Assembly: GCF_900240975.1 (NCBI RefSeq)
Contig: NZ_LT968776.1
Coordinates: forward strand, 2,973,092 to 3,037,091
DNA: 64,000 bases
Direction of reading: 5' to 3'
Source of the DNA: Mycobacterium sp. 4858
Lineage (GTDB): Bacteria > Actinomycetota > Actinomycetes > Mycobacteriales > Mycobacteriaceae
Below the pieces are notes generated by a model. The model searched no databases, was not told the DNA's origin, and saw only the letters and a list, made by a program, of their open reading frames with translations. Shown piece by piece: positions 49,729-58,136 of this stretch (position 1 is its first letter; each line of letters starts with the position of its first letter). Made by a program: the position numbers and the translations under genes.

Positions 49729-50571
49729 TCAGCTTCCCAACTCAATCGGGGCACCCACCAGGGAGCCGTATTCCGTCCAACTTCCGTCGTAGTTCTTGAC
49801 GTTTTTGTGGCCGAGTAATTCCCGGAGCACGAACCAGGTGTGCGACGAGCGCTCCCCGATGCGGCAGTACGCGATCGTCTCCTTGGTGCCGTCCAGGCCC
49901 GCGTCGGCGTACAGCTTGGCCAGCTCCTCGTCGGACTTGAAGGTGCCGTCCTCATTGGCGGCCCTGCTCCACGGCACGTTGATCGCTCCCGGAACGTGGC
50001 CGGGCCGCTGGCTCTGCTCCTGCGGCAGATGCGCCGGCGCCAGGATCTTGCCGGAGAATTCGTCGGGGGAGCGCACGTCGACCAGGTTCTTGACGTTGAT
50101 GGCGGCGATCACCTCGTCGCGGAACGCCCGGATGCTGTTGTCCGGCGCGGCGGCGGTGTAGGAGGTGGCCGGCCTGCTGACCGCTTCGGCGGACAGCGCC
50201 CGCCCGTCGAGTTCCCACTTCTTGCGGCCGCCGTCGAGCAGCTTGACCTTCTCGTGGCCGTACAGCTTGAAATACCAGTAGGCGTAGGCGGCGAACCAGT
50301 TGTTGTTGCCGCCGTAGAGGATCACCGTGTCGTCATTGGAGACGCCGCGTTCGCTGAGCAGCTTGGAGAATTGCTGAGCGTCGACGAAGTCCCGCTTGAC
50401 CGGGTCCTGCAGGTCGGAACGCCAGTCGAGCCTGATCGCGCCGGGAATGTGGCCGGTGTCGTATGCGCTGGTGTCCTCGTCGACTTCGACGAAGACGACA
50501 CCGGCGGCCTGAGCATTGCTGAGATGGCTCTCGGCCCAGTCCGCGGAGACCAGGACGTCGGAGCGTGCCAT
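49729..50571 (-). CDS. cysA2: thiosulfate sulfurtransferase (rhodanese)
   Basis: 280 residues, two rhodanese domains. The first (VLVSADWAESHLSN, IPGAIRLDWRSDLQDP) lacks a catalytic Cys; the second has the active-site loop IAYCRIGERSSHTWFV with the persulfide Cys. Thiosulfate + acceptor gives sulfite and persulfide sulfur. In M. tuberculosis CysA2 (Rv0815c) is involved in sulfur transfer and Moco-related processes. It is 35 bp downstream of the DUF4395 gene and 1 bp from sseC2. Confidence 0.95.
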   Translation of the reverse strand: MARSDVLVSADWAESHLSNAQAAGVVFVEVDEDTSAYDTGHIPGAIRLDWRSDLQDPVKRDFVDAQQFSKLLSERGVSNDDTVILYGGNNNWFAAYAYWYFKLYGHEKVKLLDGGRKKWELDGRALSAEAVSRPATSYTAAAPDNSIRAFRDEVIAAINVKNLVDVRSPDEFSGKILAPAHLPQEQSQRPGHVPGAINVPWSRAANEDGTFKSDEELAKLYADAGLDGTKETIAYCRIGERSSHTWFVLRELLGHKNVKNYDGSWTEYGSLVGAPIELGS

Positions 50572-50606
50572 GCGGGGGATCCTTTCGATCGCTTGCTATG
50601 AACGGG

Positions 50607-51083
50607 TCATGAGGCGCGCCCGGCAGCTCGGAAACGCGCGACCAAGGGGTAGAGCTGGCAGCCCAGGCAGATGCCGAAGGCCGCATTGAGGAAGGCGGCG
50701 ACGAGCGCTCCTGCGGTGGCGATGACGCCGATCACGAACGCTCCCGCGGCGAAGGCGGCGACACCCGCAAGCGCGAAGAGCAGGCCGACGAGCTGGGCGA
50801 ACTTCAGGGGCGCGACCGGTTCGCGCTCCGTCACGGGGCCCAGCCGGGGCGCCACCACGGTGGCGAATATTCGCCCATAAGGGTGCTTGCGTGGGCCGCC
50901 GACGGCGCCGACGGCGAAGACGATGGCCTGCACGCCGAGAATTGCCGCCGCCGCCGGCGGGCTGGCGGCGGATACGGCGAGCGCTATCACCAGGACTGCG
51001 GTGGTAACCCAGGCGGCGAACCTGGGGCCCCGCACGTCGACGGTGTCTGGCTGGGTGTTGGTGTTGGTGTTGGTGCTCGGCAC
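50607..51083 (-). CDS. DUF4395 membrane protein of the sulfur operon
   Basis: 158 residues from GTG with CAGGAG 7 nt upstream. Four hydrophobic helices (FAAWVTTAVLVIALAVSA, AAAAILGVQAIVFAVGAVGG, FAQLVGLLFALAGVAAFAAG, AFVIGVIATAGALVAAF), then FGICLGCQLYPLVARF with a Cys-x-x-Cys. DUF4395 proteins adjoin rhodaneses and are proposed to move sulfur compounds or support thiosulfate uptake. The N-terminus is a Thr/Asn repeat from a hexanucleotide repeat in the DNA. First structural gene after the polycysteine leader; thiX, which I recall near cysA2 in M. tuberculosis, is absent. Confidence 0.85.
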   Translation of the reverse strand: MPSTNTNTNTQPDTVDVRGPRFAAWVTTAVLVIALAVSAASPPAAAAILGVQAIVFAVGAVGGPRKHPYGRIFATVVAPRLGPVTEREPVAPLKFAQLVGLLFALAGVAAFAAGAFVIGVIATAGALVAAFLNAAFGICLGCQLYPLVARFRAAGRAS

Positions 51084-51162
51084 GGTACTACTCCTGGATA
51101 CGCCTGTTGCTTATCTGCTTTTGGGAACGAACGACGGGAGTCAGGCCACGGCAACGTTCCGG

Positions 51163-51202
51163 GCTGCTCCGAGTGCTACGCGAAGGCGCGCGACTCAGCA
51201 GC
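51163..51202 (-). promoter_or_regulatory. attenuator hairpin overlapping the stop of the polycysteine ORF
   Basis: GCTGCT-cc-GAGT (51163-51174) pairs with ACTC-AGCAGC (51193-51202). It includes the TGA and last two codons of the leader ORF, so a ribosome stalled on Cys codons would prevent or reshape this stem. The basis of cysteine-responsive attenuation is inferred from position. Confidence 0.55.
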
Positions 51203-51284
51203 TACAGCGACAGCAACAGCCCGCGGTGCGGCACAGATCGACTGCGCGGCGTTGGGTGAGCAACGGCTCGAGGCGGGCTAGCAC
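51195..51284 (-). CDS. polycysteine leader peptide (cysteine-responsive attenuator)
   Basis: 29 residues from GTG 51284: LARLEPLLTQRRAVDL, then CRTAGCCCRCSC before the TGA. Six of the last 12 residues are Cys. TAAGCT lies 7 nt before the GTG and there is no Shine-Dalgarno, so it is leaderless. This matches the established mycobacterial mechanism in which polycysteine leaderless micro-ORFs upstream of a DUF4395-cysA-sseC operon act as cysteine sensors: ribosome stalling at low cysteine opens expression of downstream genes. It lies 111 bp upstream of the DUF4395 start. Confidence 0.88.
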   Translation of the reverse strand: MLARLEPLLTQRRAVDLCRTAGCCCRCSC

Positions 51285-51291
51285 GTCGGCA

Positions 51292-51297
51292 AGCTTA
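51292..51297 (-). promoter_or_regulatory. -10 box of the polycysteine leader and sulfur operon
   Basis: Minus-strand TAAGCT, 7 nt before GTG 51284. Confidence 0.6.
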
Positions 51298-51364
51298 CCG
51301 AATGACGGGGAACGATCAAATCAGTGGCGCTCGCCGGCACCGCACGCTTCGGGCGGTGGCGGGC

Positions 51365-52177
51365 TCAGGACTGCTTGAACCCGTCGAGGTTGACGGTAAC
51401 TCCGTAGCTGATGCCCTCGATGATGACGTCGGAGCCGCGCGCCCCCTCGGTCTTCGGTGCCACTCCGAACGGAAGCCGCTGGTTGGGCACCCTGGCGGTG
51501 AAGGCGCGCAGCACCGCGTCCCGCTTGTCGTCCGGCACGGCCTGGTCCGCGGTGTCCGGCCCGGTGAGAATGCCCGTCGGCGCGATCACCAGCGTCGCTT
51601 CATCGTCCGGGGCGATGGAAAGGTCCACCGAGACGCTGACCCGGTGCTCGAAGTCGGCCGAGTGCGGGGTGCCGCTGAACACCAGGCCGTGGCTGTCGGA
51701 GATGCCCGACGCGGTGACGCCGCCGGTGGCGGTGTTGGTTTCCTTCGGCGGCGCCTCGACCATCAAATCGCTGATGCCCAGGTACCGGCCCAGGTGCGTC
51801 GAGCCGATGATGATCCGACTCTCCAGCTTGCCGACCGGCAGTTTCGCGTCGGGCCCGATCAGCCAGGACGAGTGGGTCAGGTCGACGGAGTACATCGTGG
51901 CTTCCAGCGTGGCCTTACCGACCGTCGCGTGGTCGACGGCGTTGGCCTTGATCTCCACCTGGTTGTAGCGGTCGCGCATCGCCTGGGGGAGGAACGGGAA
52001 AGCCACGATGGCGACGAACGGGTCCGACCTCAGGTTGGCCGCCTTGCGGACGCTGCACGAGAGCCGGTATTCGGCATAGATGCTGCTTCCGTAATCGACG
52101 GCCACGGTGCCGAGTGCGACCACGGCGATCGCGGCCGCCGCGGCCGCCACCCCGATCAGGACCTTGCGCACCCGCAC
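51365..52177 (-). CDS. lmeA: DUF2993 lipoprotein-like LmeA (lipomannan elongation factor)
   Basis: 270 residues from GTG 52177. N-terminal hydrophobic helix KVLIGVAAAAAAIAVVALGTVAV, then a DUF2993 domain with strands such as AEYRLSCSVRKAANLRSDPFVAIVAFPFLPQAM and KANAVDHATVGKATLEATMYSVDL. In M. smegmatis LmeA is a periplasmic phosphatidylinositide-binding protein needed for mannan elongation of lipomannan/LAM, and the position and length match M. tuberculosis Rv0817c. A lipobox is not evident, so it is probably anchored by the N-terminal helix. GTG 52171 is an alternative start. Confidence 0.88.
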   Translation of the reverse strand: MRVRKVLIGVAAAAAAIAVVALGTVAVDYGSSIYAEYRLSCSVRKAANLRSDPFVAIVAFPFLPQAMRDRYNQVEIKANAVDHATVGKATLEATMYSVDLTHSSWLIGPDAKLPVGKLESRIIIGSTHLGRYLGISDLMVEAPPKETNTATGGVTASGISDSHGLVFSGTPHSADFEHRVSVSVDLSIAPDDEATLVIAPTGILTGPDTADQAVPDDKRDAVLRAFTARVPNQRLPFGVAPKTEGARGSDVIIEGISYGVTVNLDGFKQS

Positions 52178-52354
52178 ATTGTGGCGTAACCCGGCGCCCG
52201 CCGTGCGGCGGACCGCCACGGTGGCGGGGCTCACAGTGCCATCGTCAGCACGCAATAATGGCAGGTGGCAAGTTATCGTTAGATGACCTGGCAACTAACG
52301 CGTCGTTGCGTTGCGAATTGTGAAGATGCCGTTCCCCCGAGCTGGAGGGGCTAG

Positions 52355-53140
52355 TTGGAGCTATTACTGCTGACTTCCGAGCTGCATCCCGACCCGGTCC
52401 TGCCGTCGCTATCGCTGCTTCCCCACACCGTCCGGACGGCGCCGGCGGAGCCGTCGTCCTTGCTCGAGGCGGGGACGGCGGACGCGGTACTGGTCGACGC
52501 ACGCACCGACCTGTCGTCGGCGCGCGGCCTCTGCCGACTGTTGAGCACCGCGGGACGGTCGGTCCCCGTCCTGGCTGTGGTCAGCGAAGGCGGCCTGGTG
52601 GCGGTCAGTGCCGACTGGGGGCTGGACGAGATCCTGCTGCCCAGCACCGGGCCCGCCGAGATCGACGCCAGACTGCGGTTGGTGGTCGGTCGTCGCGGCG
52701 GGCTCGCCGACCAGGAGAGCGCCGGCAAAGTCAGCCTGGGCGAGCTGGTGATCGACGAGGGCACCTACACGGCCAGACTGCGGGGCCGCCCGCTCGACCT
52801 GACCTACAAAGAGTTCGAGTTGCTGAAGTATCTGGCCCAACACGCCGGCCGCGTCTTCACCCGCGCTCAGCTGCTCCACGAGGTGTGGGGATACGACTTC
52901 TTCGGCGGCACGCGCACGGTCGACGTGCACGTGCGTCGGCTGCGCGCCAAACTCGGCCCCGAATACGAGGCGTTGATCGGCACCGTCCGCAACGTCGGAT
53001 ACAAGGCCGTCCGGCCGGCACGCGGGCGCACGCCGATCGCGGACCCCGCTGAGGATGAGGACGCCGAGGGCGCCGACGACGTCGAGCCCGGTTCCGAGGG
53101 CCTGCGAGAGCCTCTGGGCGACGCCCTGCGCAGTCAGTGA
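52355..53140 (+). CDS. glnR: OmpR-type nitrogen regulator GlnR
   Basis: 261 residues from a TTG, with GGAGGGG 5-7 nt upstream. N-terminal receiver-like domain (1-110) followed by a winged-helix DNA-binding domain (about 125-225: LRGRPLDLTYKEFELLKYLAQHAGRVFTRAQLLHEVWGYDF, TVDVHVRRLRAKLG). GlnR is an orphan response regulator whose receiver dimerises without phosphorylation. It activates nitrogen assimilation genes such as amt, glnA and nirBD in mycobacteria. The acidic tail is lineage-variable. It overlaps mshD by 4 bp. Corresponds to Rv0818. Confidence 0.93.
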   Translation: MELLLLTSELHPDPVLPSLSLLPHTVRTAPAEPSSLLEAGTADAVLVDARTDLSSARGLCRLLSTAGRSVPVLAVVSEGGLVAVSADWGLDEILLPSTGPAEIDARLRLVVGRRGGLADQESAGKVSLGELVIDEGTYTARLRGRPLDLTYKEFELLKYLAQHAGRVFTRAQLLHEVWGYDFFGGTRTVDVHVRRLRAKLGPEYEALIGTVRNVGYKAVRPARGRTPIADPAEDEDAEGADDVEPGSEGLREPLGDALRSQ

Positions 53141-54048
53141 CCGCGCCGGCCTGGCGCTCGACGCTGACCGCGGACGAGCAGCGGCAAGTGCGTGAACTGG
53201 TCACGGCGGCCACGGCATTCGACGGGGTGGCCCCGGTCGGAGAGCAAGTGCTGCGCGAGCTCGCGCACGACCGCACCGGGCATCTGCTCATCACCGAGAC
53301 CGACGGGGTCGTCGGCTACCTCAACCTCACGCGCGACGCCGACGCCGGAATGGCCGAACTGGTGGTGCACCCCCGGGTCCGGCGGCATGGACTCGGGACC
53401 GCGCTGGTGCGCTCGGCGTTGGCGGAGACCGCGGGGCGCAACCGGTTCTGGGCACACGGCACCCTCGAGTCGGCCAGGGCGACGGCCTCCGCGATGGGTC
53501 TGGTTCCCGTGCGTGAACTGCTGCAGATGCGACGGTCGTTGCGCGACATCCACGGCTTGGTGCGCCCCGTGCCCGGCGTGCGGATCCGCACCTACGCGGG
53601 CACCACCGATGACGCGGAGCTGTTGCGCGTGAACAACGCTGCCTTCGCCAGCCATCCCGAACAGGGCGGCTGGACCGAGGTCCAGCTGGCCGAGCGGCGC
53701 AACGAACCGTGGTTCGACCCGGCCGGTCTGTTCCTGGCGTTCGACGACTCCGACACCGGTCAGAGGGGCACGCTGCTGGGCTTCCACTGGACCAAGGTGC
53801 ATCTCGATCAGCCCGGCCTGGGGGAGGTGTATGTCGTCGGCGTCGACCCGTCGGCGCAGGGCCGCGGGATCGGGCAGACCTTGACGGCCGTCGGGATCGA
53901 GTCGTTGGCGCGGCGGCTGGCCGGCTCCGCCGACCCGACCGTGCTGCTCTATGTGGAGTCGGACAACGTCGCCGCCGTGCGCACCTACCAGCGCTTGGGC
54001 TTCAGCACCTACAGCGTGGACACCGCCTACGCCGTCGCTCCCGAGTGA
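53137..54048 (+). CDS. mshD: mycothiol synthase
   Basis: 303 residues, two tandem GNAT domains. The first has LVVHPRVRRHGLGTALVRSAL and the second VYVVGVDPSAQGRGIGQTLTAV, both acetyl-CoA loops (R/Q-x-x-G-x-G/A). It transfers acetate to Cys-GlcN-Ins in the last step of mycothiol synthesis, the main thiol of the cell. Starts in the glnR stop (GTGA). Corresponds to Rv0819. Confidence 0.95.
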   Translation: MTAPAWRSTLTADEQRQVRELVTAATAFDGVAPVGEQVLRELAHDRTGHLLITETDGVVGYLNLTRDADAGMAELVVHPRVRRHGLGTALVRSALAETAGRNRFWAHGTLESARATASAMGLVPVRELLQMRRSLRDIHGLVRPVPGVRIRTYAGTTDDAELLRVNNAAFASHPEQGGWTEVQLAERRNEPWFDPAGLFLAFDDSDTGQRGTLLGFHWTKVHLDQPGLGEVYVVGVDPSAQGRGIGQTLTAVGIESLARRLAGSADPTVLLYVESDNVAAVRTYQRLGFSTYSVDTAYAVAPE

Positions 54049-54214
54049 CCGAACACGCGGGCGGCGGGTCCGATACCCCCTGCCGTTCACCTGCGCTTGC
54101 TACTCAACGGGTGCCGCGGGCTGCGTCGGAGCATATTTTCGCCGTGACCCGGCAACTTCTTGGGAGATGGCCGGCGGCGCACACGCGGGTCCGAATGGTC
54201 AGGGAGCGGGAGCG

Positions 54215-55339
54215 GTGAGGCTCGACAGGGGAGGCAGGGCGCTGGCGGCGCTGGGGGTGGTGACTCTCGCGGCGGTCGCCATGACGGCTTGTGGCAGCGA
54301 TCAGAACCGGCGCGGCGCATCGCCGGCGGCCGTTTCCGGGCCGACGGGTACGGCGGGATGTAGCGGTAAGAACAAGCTCACGGCGGAAGGATCGACGGCC
54401 CAACAAAACGCCATGGCGCTGTTCAACCAGGTCTGGGGGCAGTACTGCCCGGGCAAGAGCGTGGCATACAACCCGACTGGTTCCGGTGCCGGGCGTGAGC
54501 AGTTCATCGCCGGCCATGTCGACTTCGCCGGGGCCGACTCCCCGCTGGCCGCGGACCAGATCGGTCCGGCCGCCGCGCGCTGCGACGGCAACCCGGCGTG
54601 GGACTTGCCGCTGGTGTTCGGGCCGATCGCCTTGGTCTACAACCTGGCCGGAGTCCCCGCGCTGGTGGTGAGCAGCGATGCGTTGGCCAAGATCTTCAGC
54701 GGACGGATCACGGCCTGGAACGACCCGATCCTGGCGGCGCTCAATCCCGGGGTGGTGCTGCCCGACACCAGGATCACGCCGATCTACCGTACGGATTCGT
54801 CGGGGACCACCGACAATCTGCAGAAGTATCTGACGGCCGCCGCACCGCAGAGCTGGACCAAAGGCGTGGGCACCGAGTTTCAGGGCGGGGTCGGCGAGGG
54901 CGCCACGAAGTCGGCCGGGGTCGTCCAGGTGGTGCGGGCCACCTCCGGAGCCATCGGATACGTCGAGAAGGGGTTCGCCGACCAGGGCGCCGTCCCCTAC
55001 GCCCGAATCGCCAACAACAAGGGCGTCGTCGTCCCGCTCACCAACGACACGGCGGCCAACGCCGTGAAGGCGGCGAATTTCCTGGCCGACGGCAACGACC
55101 TGGTGCTCGACCTCAACTCCATGTACAGCTCCCAGGAGCCGGGCGCCTACCCGCTGGTGCTGGCGACGTACGAGATCGTGTGTTCGAAAGGCTCCGACCC
55201 CGACACCTCCGGAGCGATCAAGTCGTTCCTCACGGTGGCCGCGGGCAGCGGGCAGACCGATCTTCCCTCGGCCGGCTATGTGCCGCTGCCCGATAAGGTC
55301 AAAGTGCGGCTGGCCGCCGCGATCGATGCGCTGCAGTAA
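54215..55339 (+). CDS. pstS: phosphate-binding lipoprotein PstS
   Basis: 374 residues from GTG. Lipobox AAVAMTACGSDQ (Cys lipidated). Phosphate-site motifs: EGSTAQQNAM, GSGAGREQFIAG, DFAGADSPL, and SSGTTDNLQKYL. The C-terminal YEIVCSKGS is typical of the mycobacterial PstS family (PstS1-3). It captures phosphate outside the membrane and passes it to PstC/PstA. First gene of a complete pst operon. In M. tuberculosis, as I recall, only phoT remains here, so this is a more complete arrangement. Confidence 0.94.
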   Translation: MRLDRGGRALAALGVVTLAAVAMTACGSDQNRRGASPAAVSGPTGTAGCSGKNKLTAEGSTAQQNAMALFNQVWGQYCPGKSVAYNPTGSGAGREQFIAGHVDFAGADSPLAADQIGPAAARCDGNPAWDLPLVFGPIALVYNLAGVPALVVSSDALAKIFSGRITAWNDPILAALNPGVVLPDTRITPIYRTDSSGTTDNLQKYLTAAAPQSWTKGVGTEFQGGVGEGATKSAGVVQVVRATSGAIGYVEKGFADQGAVPYARIANNKGVVVPLTNDTAANAVKAANFLADGNDLVLDLNSMYSSQEPGAYPLVLATYEIVCSKGSDPDTSGAIKSFLTVAAGSGQTDLPSAGYVPLPDKVKVRLAAAIDALQ

Positions 55340-55387
55340 CCAGGTTGCCCCGGACTCAAGGAGCGGCAGAATCGTGCCGGGATCACG

Positions 55388-56419
55388 GTGACCACGCCGA
55401 ACCCCTTCGACGCCGGTTCGGGCGTGACCGTCGCCGCACCGTTTCCGGAGGCGCCGCTGATACCGATCAGCCCGTGGGGAGACGGGCGTCCGCAGGTCGG
55501 GGATCGTGCTTTCCGTTGGCTCGCCAAGGGCTCCGGCGTCTTGATCGTGGTCGTGATCGCGGCGATCGGCGGATTCCTGTTGCTGCGCGCGATACCGGCC
55601 TTGCAACGCGACCGGGAGAGCTTCTTCAGCTACGGCGGCAACTGGGTCACCACCGACACGTCGGCGATGCACTTCGGCATCTCCGATTTGCTGAAGGTCA
55701 CGCTGTTCGTGTCGGCGTTCGCGTTGATCCTGGCTATGCCCGTCGCGCTGGGCGTCGCCATCTTCATCACGCAGTACTCGCCGCGGCGCGCCGCGGGCCC
55801 GTTGGCCTACGCCGTTGACCTGCTGGCCGGAGTGCCCTCGATCGTCTACGGCGCGTGGGGCCTATACGTGCTGGCACCGCAGCTGCGGCCGTTGGCCACC
55901 TGGCTGAACCGCTCCCTGGGCTGGTGCTTCCTGTTCGCCGATGGGGACGCGTCGGTCGCCGGTGGCGGCACCGTTTTCACGGGCGGCGTGGTCCTGGCGG
56001 TGATGATCCTGCCGATCATCACCGCGGTCACCCGCGAGGTGTTCATCCAGACGCCGCACGAGCAGGTCGAGGCGGCGCTGGCGCTCGGCGCCACCCGCTG
56101 GGAAGTGGTCAAGACCATCGTGCTGCCCTTCGGTTGGTCGGGATACATCAGCGCGGCCGTCCTGGGGCTCGGTCGCGCCTTGGGGGAGACGGTCGCGTTG
56201 CTGATCATCTTGCGGGGAACCCAGGCGGCCTTTGGTTGGTCGCTGTTCGACGGCGGCTCCACCGTCGCCACCAAAATCGCGGGGGCGGCTGCCCAATTCA
56301 ACGACCAGTACAAGGCCGGCGCGTACATCGCCGCGGGGCTGGCGCTCTTCGTGCTCACCTTCGTGGTCGACGCACTGGCCCGTGGCGCCGCCGCCGGACT
56401 CAGATGGGGCGGCCGATGA
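55388..56419 (+). CDS. pstC: phosphate ABC transporter permease PstC
   Basis: 343 residues from GTG. Six or more helices (from GVLIVVVIAAIGGFLLL), MetI-type permease domain with the EAA loop AALALGATRWEVVKTIVLP. It forms the membrane channel with PstA. Stop overlaps the pstA start (ATGA). Located in the plasma membrane. Confidence 0.94.
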   Translation: MTTPNPFDAGSGVTVAAPFPEAPLIPISPWGDGRPQVGDRAFRWLAKGSGVLIVVVIAAIGGFLLLRAIPALQRDRESFFSYGGNWVTTDTSAMHFGISDLLKVTLFVSAFALILAMPVALGVAIFITQYSPRRAAGPLAYAVDLLAGVPSIVYGAWGLYVLAPQLRPLATWLNRSLGWCFLFADGDASVAGGGTVFTGGVVLAVMILPIITAVTREVFIQTPHEQVEAALALGATRWEVVKTIVLPFGWSGYISAAVLGLGRALGETVALLIILRGTQAAFGWSLFDGGSTVATKIAGAAAQFNDQYKAGAYIAAGLALFVLTFVVDALARGAAAGLRWGGR

Positions 56420-57330
56420 CCTCGATGCTGGACCGCCCGCTCAAGCCGCGCACGTTCTCCCGGCCGAGCCGGCGCCGCCGGGTCACTGATCGCCTTGCCT
56501 TGGCGCTGGTTTCGCTGTCGATGGCGATCGCGGTGACGCCCTTGCTGTTGGTGTTGCACTCGGTGATCGCCAAGGGCTTCGCGGCCGTCGCGTCGACCGC
56601 TTGGTGGACGCACTCGCAGGCGGGGATGACCGCCTTCGTGGCCGGCGGTGGCGCGTATCACGCGATCGTGGGCACGGTGTTGCAGGGATCGGTATGCGCG
56701 CTGATCGCCATCCCGATCGGCCTGATGCTCGGCATCTATCTCGCCGAATACGGGGGCGGTACCCCGCTGGGCAGGCTGGCCACGTTCATGGTGGACATCC
56801 TCAGTGGGGTGCCCTCAATCGTGGCGGCCCTGTTCGTCTACGCGCTGTTCGTGGCGACGCTGGGTCTTCCACGCTCGGAGCTCGCGGTGTCCCTCGCGCT
56901 GGTCCTGTTGATGCTTCCGGTGATCGTGCGAGCCACCGAGGAGATGCTGCGGATCGTCCCGCTGGATCTTCGTGAGGCGAGTTACGCGCTGGGCATCACG
57001 AAGTGGAAGACGATCGTCAGCGTCGTGCTCCCCACCGGGATCTCCGGCATCATCACCGGCATCATGCTGGCGGTGGCCAGGGTGATGGGCGAGACGGCGC
57101 CGCTGCTGGTCCTCGTCGGCTATGCGCAGTCGATGAACTTCGACATCTTCAGCGGGTTCATGGGAACGCTACCTGGCATGATGTACAACCAGACCAGTGC
57201 CGGTGCCGGCGTCAACCCCGTCCCCACGGATCGGTTGTGGGGTGCCGCCCTAACCCTCATCCTGGTGATCGCCACCATCAACATCGGGGCCCGAGTACTA
57301 GCGAAATTCGCTGGCGCCAACAAGTCATAG
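56416..57330 (+). CDS. pstA: phosphate ABC transporter permease PstA
   Basis: 304 residues, six helices, EAA loop REASYALGITKWKTIVSVVLP. The second channel subunit. ATG overlaps pstC stop by 4 bp. 13 bp precede phoT. An upstream in-frame extension is not family sequence. Confidence 0.94.
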   Translation: MTSMLDRPLKPRTFSRPSRRRRVTDRLALALVSLSMAIAVTPLLLVLHSVIAKGFAAVASTAWWTHSQAGMTAFVAGGGAYHAIVGTVLQGSVCALIAIPIGLMLGIYLAEYGGGTPLGRLATFMVDILSGVPSIVAALFVYALFVATLGLPRSELAVSLALVLLMLPVIVRATEEMLRIVPLDLREASYALGITKWKTIVSVVLPTGISGIITGIMLAVARVMGETAPLLVLVGYAQSMNFDIFSGFMGTLPGMMYNQTSAGAGVNPVPTDRLWGAALTLILVIATINIGARVLAKFAGANKS

Positions 57331-57343
57331 GCAGGAGCACTAA

Positions 57344-58120
57344 GTGGCCAAGCGGTTGGACCTCAAAGCCGTCAACATCTACTACGGTTCGTTTCACGCG
57401 GTGGCGGATGTGACGCTGTCGATCCTCCCCCGCAGTGTGACGGCGTTCATCGGCCCGTCGGGTTGTGGGAAGACGACGGTGCTGCGCACGCTGAACAGGA
57501 TGCATGAGGTGGTGCCCGGCGGCCGGGTCGAGGGCAGCGTGCTCCTCGACGACGAGGACATCTACGGTGCCGGGGTGGACCCGGTCGGGGTGCGCCGGGC
57601 GATCGGGATGGTGTTCCAGCGGCCGAACCCGTTCCCCGCCATGTCGATTCGCGACAACGTGGTAGCCGGTTTGAAGCTGCAGGGCGTGCGCAATCGCAAG
57701 GTGCTCGACGAGACGGCCGAATACTCGCTGCGCGGCGCCAACCTGTGGGACGAGGTCAAAGACCGGATGGACAGGCCCGGCGGCGGCCTGTCCGGGGGCC
57801 AGCAGCAGCGCCTGTGCATCGCGCGGGCGATCGCCGTGCAACCCGATGTGCTGCTGATGGACGAGCCGTGCTCCGCGCTGGACCCGATCTCGACGATGGC
57901 CATCGAGGAGCTGATCAGCGAGCTCAAGCAGGACTACACCATCGTCATCGTCACCCACAACATGCAGCAGGCGGCCCGGGTCAGCGACTACACGGCCTTC
58001 TTCAACCTGGAAGCCGTCGGAAAGCCGGGGCGGTTGGTCGAGGTCGACGACACGGAGAAGATCTTCTCCAACCCCAGCCAGAAGGCGACCGAGGACTACA
58101 TCTCCGGCCGCTTCGGCTAG
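57344..58120 (+). CDS. phoT: phosphate ABC transporter ATP-binding protein
   Basis: 258 residues from GTG with GCAGGAGC upstream. Walker A GPSGCGKTT, signature LSGGQQQRLCIARA, Walker B VLLMDEP and switch His in IVTHNMQQA are complete. It powers PstSCA. The usual length of PstB. Matches Rv0820. It faces phoY2, with 16 bp between stops. Confidence 0.96.
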   Translation: MAKRLDLKAVNIYYGSFHAVADVTLSILPRSVTAFIGPSGCGKTTVLRTLNRMHEVVPGGRVEGSVLLDDEDIYGAGVDPVGVRRAIGMVFQRPNPFPAMSIRDNVVAGLKLQGVRNRKVLDETAEYSLRGANLWDEVKDRMDRPGGGLSGGQQQRLCIARAIAVQPDVLLMDEPCSALDPISTMAIEELISELKQDYTIVIVTHNMQQAARVSDYTAFFNLEAVGKPGRLVEVDDTEKIFSNPSQKATEDYISGRFG

Positions 58121-58136
58121 CTGTACGTGCCTTTGC

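Noticed and set aside
51053..51080. CRISPR-like direct repeats
   Set aside because: A hexamer repeat inside a coding region; no spacers and no cas genes.
54049..54214. Extension of PstS upstream into 53951
   Set aside because: The added residues come from inside mshD and the gap; the lipobox is correctly placed only with the GTG at 54215.
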